Below the pieces are notes generated by a model that saw only the letters and a list, made by a program, of their open reading frames with translations, had not been told where the DNA came from and made no database searches. DNA of 64,000 nt from Dasypus novemcinctus (Eukaryota; Chordata; Mammalia; Cingulata; Dasypodidae), in the NCBI RefSeq assembly GCF_030445035.2, contig NC_080701.1, positions 24,148,798-24,212,797 of the forward strand. Direction: 5' to 3'. The stretch's first letter is position 1. Each line of letters starts with the position of its first letter. A program made the position numbers and the translations under genes. This document shows positions 27,201-42,200 of the stretch, one piece after another.

Positions 27201-30200
27201 CTTCCACTATAAATTATGTGTTTATAATGTCTTGTCATAAGCATTTATTTTATTGCCTTTTAATCATCATGAATAAAAAAAGTATATTTGTTGGAGGGTT
27301 GTTTTAATAAGTTTAGTAAATAAAAATAATTTTATAATTCTAATGCAAGTAATACAAGACAAATTATACCTTGAAAACAACAAAAAAAGATCAATTTCAA
27401 AGTTGCCGGAAGCATAGATGAACTGGCACTCCCATTAAAAATCACACACTCTATATGGTGTTATAATTTGACATAATTTTTTTTTTGTGAAGAAATCAAG
27501 AAGTAGTTGTCAAAATTTTAAATGAGCAGAATCTTTATTCCAGTAGCATATTCCCTTTTAGAAGTTTCTCCTAAGGAAATCATTGGAAAATGTCTAAAAA
27601 TATATGTGTAAAGATGATTCTTTCAAATATATTAGTGAAAACTGATAAACAATTGGTAATTCTTATCAATAGACTATTGGGTTATCATACAGGTTTTAAA
27701 ACAGATGTGGGAGATAAATATGAATTGTCACCAAAAGACCTCTTATTTAGTGAGAAAGCCTGTCAACTGATCCTGTCTCCCACACAGTAGCTTTCAAAGA
27801 AGTAGTCTGGTGATCACAAAGCAATTAACATAATTCAATACATTCTTCAGTTTCTAGAAGAAAAGTCAAAAAAAAAAAAAAAAGAGTATGTTCTACTAGA
27901 CTTGAAAATATCTTTAAGATCCCTTCCCCCTTTCTTGATCACTTGCAAGAACACCACATCAGTGGTTCTCTAACCTCAGGGGGTATCAGCATCACCTGGA
28001 GAGCTTATTAAACACAGTGGATAGGGTGTCCATCTACCACATGGGAGTCCGCGGTTCAAACCCCAGGCCTCCTTGACCCGTGTGGAGCTGGCCCGTGGCA
28101 GCACTGATGCGCGCAAGGAGTGCCCTGCCACGCAGGGGTGTCCCCCGTGTAGGGGAGCCCCATGCGTAAGGAGTGCGCCCCGTAAGGAGAGCCGCCCAGT
28201 GTGAAAGAAAGTTCAGCCTGCCCAGGAATGGCACTGCACACATGGAGAGCTGAGGCAGCAAGATGACGCAACAAAAAGAGACATAGATTCCCATGCCGCT
28301 GACAACAACAGAGGCAGACAAAGAAGAACACGCAGCAAATAGACACAGAGAACAGACAATGGGGGGGGAGGGGGGAAGGGGAGAGAAATGAATAAAAATA
28401 AATCTTAAAAAAACAAAACAAAACAATAATGCTGGTCCCCATACCAGAATTACTAATTCAGCATGTCTGGGGTGTGGGCTCAGAATTTGCATCTCTAAAA
28501 TCTTCCAGAGTAAGGCTATTACTGTTGTGCTGGAGACCACAATTTAGGAGCTTCGAGCTCATGATTTCCTTGTGTTTGTGGTTGCCTGTAAAACTTAGAG
28601 CTCCTTTCAAAAGTGAGAGGATCAAAAGGAGGCAGAAGAGAAAGAGATAGAGGAAACTTTGGGAATGCATGATTTAAGTATTTCCAGGTAAGCCAGGAAG
28701 TAGAATTCCAAGATGCTTCTGTTTAATTCTCAGAAAGTGATGGCTTTTCTAGACATCGCAGAAGGAAGCAGAGAGGTGATTATTTAGCTACAACTGATTT
28801 TCTTAAAACCCACTTCAAGGGGGCTATCTGAATACTGTGATTCTGTGTCCATGATTTTTTGTTATAGAGCTATTTTTAAATATTCTGTTTTATCACCACT
28901 GCAATTGCAAGCAACTTCTGTTCCCCAAAATAAGCATTATATAGATAAGACTAAAAACCAATCTCCAGTTCACAGCCAATTTACCATGTATCTTCCTGTA
29001 CATATTCTTGATGGCATTCTCAACTCTGCCACCTCTCAGTAAACCCCTAATCTTGGGTCAATTTGGTGATCAACATTCTTTGATTTTGCAGTTATTCCTA
29101 CAGCTGAGCATTGCCAGAAGAAATTATACCACCGTGCTTATAAACTTTATTCCTCAATAGAAAGTTACATGACCTTCCTGGCATGTTACATGGCTGCTCT
29201 CTGGAAGAAAACAGGAAAGTCACCCATGAACCTTCAAATCTATAGTAAAAATACAAAAAGTATTATCTGCTTGGTATCATTTCATTAGTGGTGAGCACTA
29301 GCAAAGGGTCAGAATCTGGGTGCCCAGTGTATTCTGAATTGATTCGGGGTCAAAGACAGAAAAGTCCAAGAGTAAATAAAGCTGTAAGTGTCAATGACTG
29401 TGGCTAGGATATTGGATACACCCAGGTTATGAATTAAGAGTTTGAACCTCCGTTTATCTTAGGTTCTGGACCTCCAAGTGACTTTTGGGCAACTTGTAGA
29501 TTTATGGCCATCCAAATTCATGGTGTTCAAATTCTCCTGGGTCCTTGGTGTAACCTGATGTAATATATTATTTTTTTGTTTCTTTTGTTTAGTTTCCTGT
29601 TGTAAATTTCCCCTCTAAAAATTAACGCCAACCCTTCTCCTCAAGTCACATAACCTGATTTTCACTCCTATATGCTGAGAAATTGAAGCTATGAGCTCCC
29701 TCAAACTCCAGAGCCTTCACCTTCTACCACTTCAAGTCCAGACCCTCCGCATGGCTCTTATTTTCCCCCATGACCTTTTGCCATTGCTCTCCTCTCTCCT
29801 TTATCTTCAATCTCATTCTCTTACAATAGTAGACTATAAAATGTTCAATTTCTCATTGTTAAATGGAGATAGCACTCAAACAGAAATCCCTTGCTAACAC
29901 ATATGGCTATCCTTTACTTTTTAGAAAGCCTTTAGAAAAAAAAAAAAGAATCTACATTTTCTATTTCCTTACTTTCTCAAGACATTAAAATTTGAGCCCT
30001 AAAGAGACCCATGGGAGTTATGGTCATGGCCGATGGGGTTAACTACCAGGTCAGATGACCCCTCTTTGGAAATGGTGTTTATGTGTGATGAATCTGGACT
30101 CAGATGGGATCTCCCTTCATAAGACTTTCATGCTAATGTGCTGGAGGTGCAGTTAGTGTTGGGGTTTAAGATATATTTAGGGGATTTGAATCTCTGGACT

Positions 30201-33200
30201 GATAATGTGATAGCCAGGTCCTGAGCCTCAACAGACTCCAGCACCTACAATCTGATTTATTGGACTTACCACACTCAGCTAAGATGGAGTTGAAGAAGGA
30301 CAACCACCACACCATGGAGCCTAGAGTGATTACAACTGAAAGTGGGAGGATTGCATCCAGCATCCAGGTGGAATCTGAGCCTCCTCTTGACATAGAGGTG
30401 CAATGGACACAACCAATCCAATGTCCACATAGAAGAGGTGGCATTGGATTGGGAAAAGTGGACATGGTGGCTGATGGGTATGGGGAAAGGCAGGAAGAGA
30501 TGAGAGGTGAAGGCATCTTTGGGACATGGAGCTGCCCTGGATGGTGCTTCAGAGGTAATCACCAGACATTGTAAATCCTCACAGGGCCCACTGGATGGAA
30601 TGGAGGAGAGTATGGGCCATGATGTGGACGATTGACTATGAGGTGCAGAGGTGCCCAAAGATGTACTTACCAAATCCAATGGATGTGTCATGATGATGGG
30701 AACGAGTGTTGCTGGGGGGGGGGGGAGAGGTGGGGTGGGGGGTGGGGTTGAATGGGACCTCACATATATATTTTTAATGTAATATTATTACAAAGTCAAT
30801 AAAAAAAAAATTTGAGCCCTGCTTTCATGACTCAGACCTAAATCTCTACTTTGTGTAAATATAAAAAACGGATATATTTTTAGTGACTTCCTAGTTCTTT
30901 TTTTTTTTTTCCCAAAAAAACTTTCAAATGGTGCATTTGACCTTCTGATGATTTTCTACTTCTGTAAAATCCTATAATATCTTCGATGGGATCATTCTCT
31001 TTCAGTTCACTGAAGCTCTGTACAAGTCCCTTTGACCTTTAGGGTTGATTCAATTCCTCAGCTTGCCTTGTAAATTTCCCAGTGACCTAGGCCTTCTTTG
31101 CATTTTGCTTTATATCCTCTCCCGAATGAATTCATACCCTCTCATGGTTTTAACCACAACATGGGATTTTTACTACAGTTATACTTCCCAGTTGCATATG
31201 TACAATCTGAATTATCTCCTGAACTTCAAGTTATATATCCAATTGCCCAGTACACAACCATATCTTTACACTCCATAGATACTTCAAGCTCAACATATCT
31301 CAAAGTAAATTCAATTTCTTTATACCTACTCTTTGACTTCTACCTGCATTTCTGTTTCAATGTGTGTTCCCACCTATTCATTCAGTCACCTGGTTCATAT
31401 GCATGGACATCAGTCTCACCTCCTCTTCTTAACTTGGAGGTACAACATCCAGGTGTTCAGATTGTACACAGGAGAAGGTGGCCCAGACCATGGGGATAGA
31501 TCTGGGGTTGGCAAGCTTTTCCTGTAAAGCACCAAATGGCTCTGTGGGCCCTAAGATCTCTGCTGCAACTAGTCAACTCTGTTTTTGTAGTGCCAAAGCA
31601 GCCAGAGACAAAACAAAGAGTGTGGCTGTGTGCCAATAGAACTTTATATGCAAAATCTTATGTAGTTCGCCATCCACGTGGGGTAGATGTTGGTATCTAG
31701 CTTATGTTCTCTCTCCTTGGTTAAACCATGGTGGTGCATCAGCTCAGAATGTGCCCACATACAAATGGTGCCATGTGGGCTAAGGATAGCCTTGCCTTAA
31801 TCCCTGCCTCCAAATTTAATCATCACACCTGTTGGGAATTGAGTTATACCCCCCATAAAATACATGTTCAGGGCTGAGTTCCTGGTCTTGTGAATGGGGA
31901 CTCATTTGTAAATAGGATTTTTGAAAATGTTAAAGTGAATGAGGGTAGGTTTTAAGCCAATGTGGTTGAAGTCTTTGTAAGCAAAGAAAATTGGACATGG
32001 AAAAAGATGCCATGTGGAGCAGAAGGAAGCTGGAAGTTAATGGAACCTGAAATAGAAAGAAGAATATGCCACTATGTGTATAGCCATGTGAAAGAAAAGC
32101 CAAGGACCAAAGATGGCTGATAGCTAATGCCAGACTATGACAATCTTTGGGGAGAAAATATTGTCTTGCTGACACTTTGACTTTTTACATTTTAATTTAA
32201 GTTTTAAATTAAATTAAATTAAATTAAATTTTATTTTTAAAGAAGCTTTAGATTATATAAATATTACATAAAAATACAGGAAATTCCCTTTCTCCCTTCC
32301 ACACTTTCCCACATTGACAATTACCTTCATCAGTATGGTACACTTGTTAAAATTGATGAACACATATTGAAGCATTGCTACTAACTGTGAACTATAGTTT
32401 ACATTATAGTTTACAGTCTATCCTGCACAATTTTGCAGGTTATGACAAAATATACAATGGCCTGTATCTGTCATTGCGAAGTCATGCAGGACATTTCCAA
32501 TGTCCTGAAAATACCCCCTTATTACACTTATTATTCTCTCTCCTTCCACCCAGAACCTCTGTTGACCATCATCTTTATATCAATGATAAAAGTTTTTCCA
32601 TTGTCAGAATAACAATAAATCTACTTTAGTCCATTGTTCATTTCCCAGTCTTGAGGATTTTGAGATGGTGATGCCTACTCTGTTTCTCATTGAGAGGGTG
32701 CCTAGGTCTCATGGGGCAGATGGATGGAACTATCTTGTTTACAGTTGCAGACACTCTCTGTTCCTTGGGATGGACATTTTCCATCATCATCTTATTATTA
32801 GTTGTCCTGGGTGAATCCAATGAACTGGAGAGTAAGTGTTACAACTCTGCTGCAATTCAGGACTCAACAAGCATATGAAGAGCCTAAAGATTTATGTCTC
32901 TGGGACATACATTCAACAAGTATAGTGCTAATTATAGGTTCAAGTAAAAGGGGCAAAAGAGCCAGGTATAGGGAAACTCTAAATTAGTCTAAGTCTGTTA
33001 CACTGGGGAGCATAAGTTCCAGAGTAAGTCACATTGACAGGGTACCAAATTCCTGAGATTGTCCTGCTTACAGTGTCTGGATGTCTCTAGAGCCTTCAGG
33101 AGCCCCACTGTTTGAGGCACTGTTTATTGTAGCAGTCAATGGGATCCTGCTGAGACATGCATAAGGGTAACATCTGGAATGACATCCCGACTCATATTAA

Positions 33201-36200
33201 AATCTCTTAGGAAATTGCAAAAGAAATCAGTAGCTACCTTGAAATGAATGAAAATGACAACACAACATATCAAAACCTGTGGGATACAGGAAAAGCAGTC
33301 CTGAGGGAAATTTATAGCCATAAAGCCTATATTAAAAAAGAAGAAAGAGCTTAAATCAAGGACCTAACAGCATTAGAAAAGGAACAACAAACTAATCCCA
33401 AAGCAAATAGAAAGGATGAAATAAAGATTAGAGCAGAGCTAAATGAAATTGAAAATAACAAAGTACTAGAAAAATTAACAAAACAAAAAGCTAGTTCTTT
33501 GAGGAGATTAATAAAATTGACAAACCCTTAGCTAGACTAACAAAGAAAAAGAGAAAGAATATACAAATACAGAAAATTAGAAATGAGGAAGGGGATAGCA
33601 CCACTGATCCCATATATATAGTGTCATAAGAGGATACTTTTAAAATTGTATGCCAACAAGATGGATAATTTACAGGAAATAGACAAATTTCTAGAAACAC
33701 ACAAGCAGTCTACATTGATGAATGAAGAAATTGATGAACTCAACAGACCAATCACAAGTAATGAGATTGAATTAGTCCTCTAAAACCTCCCAACTAAGAA
33801 GACCCCAGCACCTGATGGCATCACAGATGAATTCTATCAGTCATTCTGGAAAGATCTGACACCGATCCTGTTTAAACTCTTTAAAAAAATAGAAGTGGAG
33901 AGAACACGGCCTAACTCATTCTATGACGCCAACATCACCCTAATACCAAAGCCACATAAAGACATCACATGAAAGGAAAACTACACACCAATTTCTCCAA
34001 TGAAACATGATGCCAAAATCCTCAACAAAATACTTGCTAAGCATACTCAACAACATATCAAATGAATTTTACATATAATCAAGTGGGTTCCATCCCTGGT
34101 ATGCAAGGACAGTTCAACATAAGAAAATCAATCAATGTAATATACCACATTAACAGATTGAAAGAAAAAAAATCACATGATAAACTCTATTGATGCAGAA
34201 AAAGTATTTGACAAAATACAGCATCCTTTTTTGATAAAAATACTTCAAAAGATAGGACTAGAAGGAAACTTCCTCAACATGATAAAGGGTATATATGAAA
34301 AACCCATAGCTCACATTGTATTCAGTGGTAAAATGTAAAGGCTTTCTCTCTAAGATTTGGAACAAGACAAGGATGCCCAATGTCACCAATCTTATTTAAT
34401 ATCATGTTAAAAGTACTTGCTCAAATACTTATGCAAGAAAAAGATTAAAAAGGCATCCAAATTTGAAAGGAAGAAGTAAAAATTTCACTATTTGCAGATG
34501 ATATGATCCTATGCATAGAAAACCCTAAGAAATCTACAACAAAGCTTCTAGAGCTCATAAATGAGTTCAGTAAAGTGGCAGGTTATGAGATCAACACACA
34601 AAAATTAGTAGCATTTCTGTACACCGTAATGAGCAATCTGAGGAGGAAATCAAGAAAAAAATCCATTTACAATAACAACTAAAAGAATCAAATACCTAGG
34701 AATAAATTTAACTAAAGAGGTAAAGGATTTGTATGCAGAAAACTACACAACATTGCTAAGGGAAATCAAAGAAGACTTAAATAAATGAAGTTCCCTGTTA
34801 ATGGACCAGAAGACAAAACATCATTAAGATGTCTGCCCTCTGACACCTGCATGGGTGAAATCTATGATAAGCGGGAGATAAGTATTTGTACAAGGAAGGG
34901 ATAAAATGGGGGCATAGGGTTACCTTTGGGTGGGGCTTTGCAGGCTTGAGGGGGGCTAGGGATGGGAGGATGGGTAATATTGCCCAAGAAATTGGAGGGA
35001 GGGTGGGGGCACATACAAACATAGGAGATTGTCAGGTATTTGGTTGAGAGTATAATGCTGAGAAAACTTTTTCAAAAATATAACAAGGAAGGTTACCTGT
35101 TTAAGATGCTTAAAGGGGATAATCTGATGAAAGACAGGCTTCTAGGGAGTTTGTGAGTGCTCATTTTGCCATAGTGGGTTATATCATTGGATAGAGACCC
35201 ATATAATGAGAGTGAAGGTATACCCACATCCTGGCGAAGACTGATGTTCTCAAATAGAGGGAATTGTATCTCTTGAGAGAAATGGTGGCTCCCAATTCAT
35301 TAGGGCAGTTGATCATGACAAGCCCTCAACGCTGTTGCAAGTATCTCTGAACATGGCCTTCAAGCAATGAGGATTGACTGTCACTGTGGGCCCTGAAGGG
35401 AGGGGGAGAGAGGTATTGAATAGATGGAATCAATGTAACTGTGTGGGCAATAGAAGTGTTCCACAAGATTATGCAAGGATGGATATAAGACATGTTAAAT
35501 TACACCAAAAATGTATAAGGGTTTATAGGCTAAAATGTAAATCATAATGTAAAACATAAGATAACTAAATATTTAGAAAATTGGATAGTCTAAAATATAA
35601 ACCAAAATGTAAACCCAAATGTTTCCTTGTTTGAAAGGTATTGTCTCAATATCTGTACATCAGTTTCAGTAAATATAGTATAAACATGTAAAAAGGTTAT
35701 TGCTGTGGAAGGGAAAAGGGTTTTATGTTGGATATGTGGGACTACTGTATATTGTATATATGAATTACTGTGATCTAAAACTTTTGTGAAGATAAGCTTA
35801 ATAATTAGGGGGAAAAAAAGAAAAAGATAGGATGTAGACACTGAGGAAAAGATGGAAGAAGTTGCCTTGCCAATCTGCATACAGGGCAATGCTTATTGCA
35901 GTGATGGAAGGCAAAACATCAAAAACAAAGCTTTTGCATTTTTAAATTTTTTGATACCCCAATTTAGTTTTACCTTAATTTTTCTAAATTAATATGTATT
36001 CTATATCTAACCTTTAAACTCATCACAATATCCCATTTTACTATTAATGGAACCTGGCAATATATTGGACTTCATTTTTGAAGAAGTTTTGGATCACAGA
36101 GAGGTTCAACAATGGCAGGGGAGGAATACTGGTGTGGGATGTTACTGACAGGGGACAATGGTTGGCAGGGAGTTCCCCAGGGCATATATCCAGGGTACAT

Positions 36201-39200
36201 AAAAATGTTTGGATATTTTCATAGTGGTTACAATTAAAAACAACAACTGAGGGAGTGCTGAGTTCCTAGCCAGGGGAGTTTTATCACAGTCCCTAAAGGA
36301 ACAGCAACAATCCCCCAAGTGCAATGGTAAAGACCAAAAATGAAGGAAGGTCCAACAATGACCCCTTGATACTAATAACTATGCTTGTAAGCCTGTGCAC
36401 CTGAAATAAGAACAAGGCCTAGAGCTGTGGGGTGCCTAAGAGTTACCTCCTGAAAGCCTCCATGTTGCTCAAATGTGCCCAGTCTCAAAGCCAAACTCAG
36501 CATGTAAATGTGTTGCCTTCCCCCCAACATGGGACATGACTCCTGGGGATAAGCGTCCCTGGCACCGAGAGATTACTACCAAGTACCAGCTGATGATGTA
36601 ACTAGAAAATGACCTTGAATAAAAGGGTCAACTCAGACCAGCAGAATATCTCAGTCTACATATAATACCAAGAGATAAAAATGCTTTTTGACCTGAATAA
36701 AAGGGGGAAATGAAAAAGACAAATGAGTTTATATGGCTATGAGTCTCCAAAAAGAGCCAGGAGGTTATCAAAGGGGTTGCCCTTATGCACACCTCAGCAG
36801 AGTACCAGAGAAAGATAAAGTAGATACAACCCCGGGTATTGGTTCTTCTGAGGGCTACAGAGACCCACAGTTTCTGTGGTCATGGCAGATGGATTTCAGT
36901 GTCGTGCCAGTTGGTCCTACTTTGGAGTTTGTGTTTCTGTGTGATGGAGCTGGACTCAGATGTGATCTTTGTCCACAAGCCTCTCCTGTTACTTTTAACA
37001 GATCTGTAGTTGGTGCTGAGGTTTAGTGTGTACCCAGAGGACCTGAATCTCTGGACTGACGATGTGATAGCCTGAGCCTCAACAGACTTGTAACTCCTAA
37101 ACTCTGGTTAATTGGACTTACCCCACTCAGCTAACATGGAGGTGAAGAAGGTCAACCACCACATCAGGGAGCCAAGAGTGCCTACAACTGAAAGCAGGAG
37201 AATTGCATCCAGCATCCATGTGGAAACTAAGCCCCCTCTTGATATAGATGTGGAATGGACACAACCATTCTAAGGTCCACAGGATGGAGGAATAGAGTAT
37301 GGATTAGAGAGGACTTACTGATATTCTATTCATGAACTATTGTGATTAGTAATCAAAGAAAATGTGGCATTGGTGTGGAGAAAGTGGCCATGGTGGCTGC
37401 TGGGGGTTGGGAGTGGAAGGAAGAGATGTGATGTAGGGCATTTTCAGGGGTTGGAGTTGTCCTGGGTGGTGCTGCAGGGACAGTTACTGGACATTGTATG
37501 TCCTCCCATGGCCCACTGGGTAGACTGTGGGAGAGTGTGGGCTATGGTGTGGACAATTTACCACGAGGTGCAGCAGTGCTCAGAGATGTATTCACCAAGT
37601 GCAATGAATGTCTCATGATGATGGAGGACGTTGTTGTTATGGGGGGAGGAGTGGGGGCAGGGAGTTCGGGGGTATATGGGGACCTCGTATTTTTTTAATG
37701 TAACATTAAAAAAATAAATAAAGACAAAAAAAAGATCAAACTTGAAAGGCAAGTGTCTTAGCCTGGACTAGAGCTGCAGGCAGAAAAAAAAATAATAATA
37801 AAATAAAGAAATAAGGAAGACAGACACAGCAAATTCAAACCACAAGGGGATGGGGAGAAATAAATAATTAAATTAAATTTTAAAAGAAAAAAGAAGACAT
37901 CTGCCCTACCCAAATCGATTTATAGATTTAATGCAATCCCAATAAAAATTACAACAGAATTTTTTTACTGAATTGGAAAAGCTAAGTATTAAATTTATAT
38001 GGAAGGGCAAGGGGCCCCTAATAGCCAAAGACATATTGAAAAAGAAAAACAAAATTGGAAGAATCACACTACTTGACTTTAAAATATACTACAAATTTAC
38101 AGTGGTCAAAACTGCACGGTGTTGGTACAAGAATAGTTATACTGACCAATGGAACAGAATTGAATGTGCTGACTTTGCTCCTCACATAGATGGTCAAGTG
38201 ATATTGAACAAGGCCACAAAGCCCATTCAACAGGGTAAGAATGACCTTTTCAACAAATGGTGCTTAGAGAACTGGATATCCATATCCAAAAGAAAGAAAG
38301 AGGATCACCATTTCACACCCTATATGAAAATTAACTCAAGATGGATCAAAGATCCATATATGACAGCCAAGACCATAAAGCTCCTAAAAGCTAATGTAAG
38401 GACGCATCTACAAGATCTTGTAGTAGGAAATGGTTTCATAAACTTTACACCCAAAGCACAAGCAATGAAAGAAAAAATAGATACAGGGAATTGCCTCAAA
38501 ATTAAAAACTTTTGCACTGCAAAGGAGTTTGTCAAGAAAGTGAAAAGGGAGCCTACTCAATGGTAGAAAATATTTGGTAACCATCTATCTGATAAGGGCC
38601 TAATATCCAGTATATATAAAGAATCCTACATCTCAAAAATAGTAAGAGAAACAACCCATTTAATAAATGGACAAGAGATTTGAATAGATACTTCTCCAAA
38701 GAATTACAAGTAGCTAAAAAGCACATGAGAAGATGCTCAACATCACTAGCTATTAGGAAAATGCAAATAAAAATTACAATGAGATATCATCTTACACCCA
38801 TTAGGCTGGCAGTTATTAGAAAAACAGAGCATTGGAGAGGATGTGGAGGAATGGGAACCCTTATCCACTGCTGGTGGAAATGTAGAATGGTACAGCAATT
38901 GTGGAGGACAGTTTGGTGGTTTCTGAGGAAGCTAACTATAGAAATGCCATATCATCTGGCAATCCCACTGCTGGGTATAAACCCAGAAGAATTGAAAGCA
39001 AGGACAGAAACAGATTGTTGCAGTTTGAAATGGTGATGAATTCCAAAAATAGGTATTGGATTATATTTGTAAACTGGTTTGTATCTGGGGGTGATTAAGT
39101 TATGATTAGGGCTTTGATTGGGTCACATCATTGGGGTGTTGAGTTCCTGCCCCTTGGTGGGTGGTGACTCACAGATAAAAGGCATGGCAAAGGACAGAGT

Positions 39201-42200
39201 TGAGGGTTTTTGATGGTGGGAGTTTGATGCTGAACACTTAAGCTGGAGCCCTGGGAAGTAAGGTCACAGAGGAAACAGGAGCAAGCCCCAGGAAGAGAGG
39301 AACCCAGGAAGCCTAAACCCTCGCAGATGTCGGCAGCCATCTTGCTCCAACATATGAAAATAGACTTTGGTGAGGGAAGTAACTTATGCTTGTAGCCTGT
39401 TATCTGTATGCTCCTACCCCAAATAAATAACCTTTATAAAAACTAACCAGTTTCTGGTATTTTGCATTAGCACCCCTTTTGGCTGACTAATACACAGATA
39501 TATGCACATCAATATTCATAGCAGAATTATTTAATATTGCCAAAAGTTGAAAACAACCCAAAAGTCCATCAAGAGTTGAATGGGTAAGTAAACTGTGGTA
39601 TATACATACAATGGAATATTACTCAGCTGTAAGAAGGAATGCAGTATTAACAAGGATGAATCTTGTAGACCTTATGTTAAGTGAAGTAAGTCAGGCACTG
39701 AAGGGCAAATATTTCATGACTTCACTGATATGACTTAAACAAATTGAGGAGACTCACAGAACACCATGATTTTAGACTCCTCCAACTTCCAAACTGTGCC
39801 TGATAAATTCCCATTGTTTAACCAACCCATTGCATAATATTCGTTTTATCAGTTGGGAAACTAAAACAACACCATTTCAATTTTACTTTCAAAATAAATA
39901 TTGAATACATGCTCTCTCCTCTCCAAATTCATCGCCTTGGCCTAAGCTTACTCCTTAAACAGTATGTCATGATACCAACAACTGTACATTTTGTCAAAAA
40001 CTATAAAATTGTGCAGGGCAAAGTGTAAAATATAATGTAAACTATATTCCACCATGGTTAGTAGCAATGCTTCAAAATATATTCTCCTATATCCTAAAAT
40101 CCTACAGCCAAAATCATCTTCCTAAAATTCAAATCATACCATGCCCCCAACTTACATAAAATGAAAAGTCTTTTATATTCCATAGAAAATACTTTTTAAA
40201 AACAATAATGATACCATTTATTGACTCTTCACTAACATGACAATCATAACTCTCCAAGTTAGATATTATTTTTTCACAATTCTATGTTGTTGTTGTTGTT
40301 GGGTTTTTTTTTTTTTTGGTTTGGTTTTTATTCTTGTAACATATACACAACCTAAAATTTTCCATTTGAGCCACTTTCAAATTTACAGTTCAGTGGTGTT
40401 CAACACATTTGCAATGCTACTGTCATCACTATTCATTACTAAAACTTTTCCAACACCCCAAATAGTAATTCTGTACAGAGTGCTTTTTGATCTAACTTTC
40501 TAGCCTCATCTTCTATCACTCTTTCTCTTGTGCTTTATTTTCTAGCCACACTGAATCATTCTTAGTCCTAAGAAGCACAACTGTTTGCTGCTCCCTCTGC
40601 CTTTACTTCCTTCCCTCCTCTAACTTTCCACCTAGAAAAGTCATTTTCAGACTCTAAAACTGGGCTTACTTCCCTTCAAATCCCCACAATTGCTGACAGA
40701 CATACCCACCTCCTCCTCTTTACCAGTTCCTAACCTTACACTCACATACACGCACATCAGTAATTGCACATATCAACATAAATATGACAACATGCGTTTC
40801 TCGCTCACTCGGCCATGTGTTCCTTAAGGATAAGGAATGTATTTTAACCACCTGTGTATCTGCAGTACCTAGCATCGGGCCTAACATCAGTGAGTTCCCA
40901 ATCAATGTTTGCTGAACTGAATTAATATGAATTATGTCTGAAGACTAACATTTGAAAGCAGCAAGCCCTGAAAAGAGGTCTAAAATACTGAGATATTCCT
41001 ATTTTGAATGCAGAAAGAACTTCCAGATCATTATAGGCCTTGGATGGAAATTGCTAACAATCTTTCTCACTTGATTGAGAGACACCAGCTTCGAGCTCTT
41101 GTGAACAAGGTATAACTTTTTTTATTCTTCTCTTTCACCCCTTCTCACCATCCTCATTTTCAACCTCATGCCGCTTCCCTTTCTAGCTGTTGTGTAAGCG
41201 GTGGCAAATCGATCATTAACTTTGCTTATTAGCAATGCTATCTCACACTTCCTGGGTTGAAGATGGCCCCACTTTCATATGTTACTGGTGTTTCCTTAAG
41301 GTTTGCACAGCCAACCTGCACAGAAAGATAGCCTGTTACATATTAAACATTCAACTAACTTCCTTCCTTTAAAGAAGGAGGACAATCCTTAAATATCTGC
41401 TATGTGAAAAGCACAGGTTAGACACACTGTAAAAGATGGACAAGTGACAGATTTTTCTATCTGTGATGATAATTATCTTAGGAAGATAACAGTTCCTTTT
41501 CTTGTTGCATACAATTTTTCATTGATATGAACAATGAAATACAAAAAGAAGAGCAAATAATAATATAATGTCTATAGGTGCAGGAAAAACTCCTGCCAAA
41601 GATGGAATAAATTTTTTAAAAGAATTTTTGGACCATATTAATCATATTGTATCAGATCACACGTCAGTCTATCATGCCCTTGTCAAGCACTCAACTAAAG
41701 GAAAAGAAACCCTATTTGTTCTTCATCTCAGAAAAACAGGGAATGGGAGCAAAAGTTTGTCTGGGACAGTTGGCAGGAGGGCAGATTTAAAGGAGTTCAA
41801 TTTGTGAGCTACGCAGTCTTCAGCTTTTCCAAGGCTTGATTTGATTAAGCTGCCATCAGTGAAACCGAAGACCTGTTGACTGTCATGCACACAGGGAGTT
41901 ATGTGGAAGATAATTCAGGAGAATGTTGGAAATGTGATAAGGAAAGTCATACTAGTTACTAATCCAGAAACTGACCCCTATTCATAATGTGACTAGATAA
42001 CCCAAAATCACCAAACAAGAGATAATGAACAACTTAAAAAGAGGGCACCACTGGGCATTCAGAGTCAATGGCCTCCAGGAAATAGCAAAAGATGACATTA
42101 ATGCTATTAAAATTCTAGAAAGTGTCTCCAGAAATTTTACTTTATAAAATAAGTGGTCTTCTTTGTAAAAGGAACTAATAAAATGCAAACAAATAAGCAA

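Larger units (their letters stand above)
19822..41013 (+). other. IDO2 intron 1 (21 kb)
   Basis: Noncoding for IDO2. It holds the interleaved inverted repeat (20820-20984), a CpG-richer unique block (22510-23500), MaLR/LTR copies (23743, 26399, 31830), a hAT fossil with a nested SINE (27957-28545), L1 3' ends (30000, 32165 reversed) and the layered L1 at 33170-40090. I see nothing recognisable in 21070-22480, 24620-26150 or 28560-29990. Confidence 0.85.

Noticed and set aside
28012-28090. tRNA gene
   Set aside because: A- and B-box-like motifs belong to the head of a SINE; no cloverleaf acceptor stem is visible. The same holds at 63370 and 63510.
28034-28540. 168-codon open frame on the minus strand
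   Set aside because: It runs antisense through a DAS-III SINE; similar frames appear in the SINEs at 42371 and 48284. Not a gene.
30166-30763. Long Pro/Ser-rich open frames on the minus strand, repeated near 56875-57219
   Set aside because: Antisense of the L1 3' UTR; the same frame recurs in both copies because the DNA is repeated.
37973-38566. 197-codon open frame as a host gene
   Set aside because: Clear L1 ORF2 C-terminal sequence (KINSRWIKD and others) within a broken L1.
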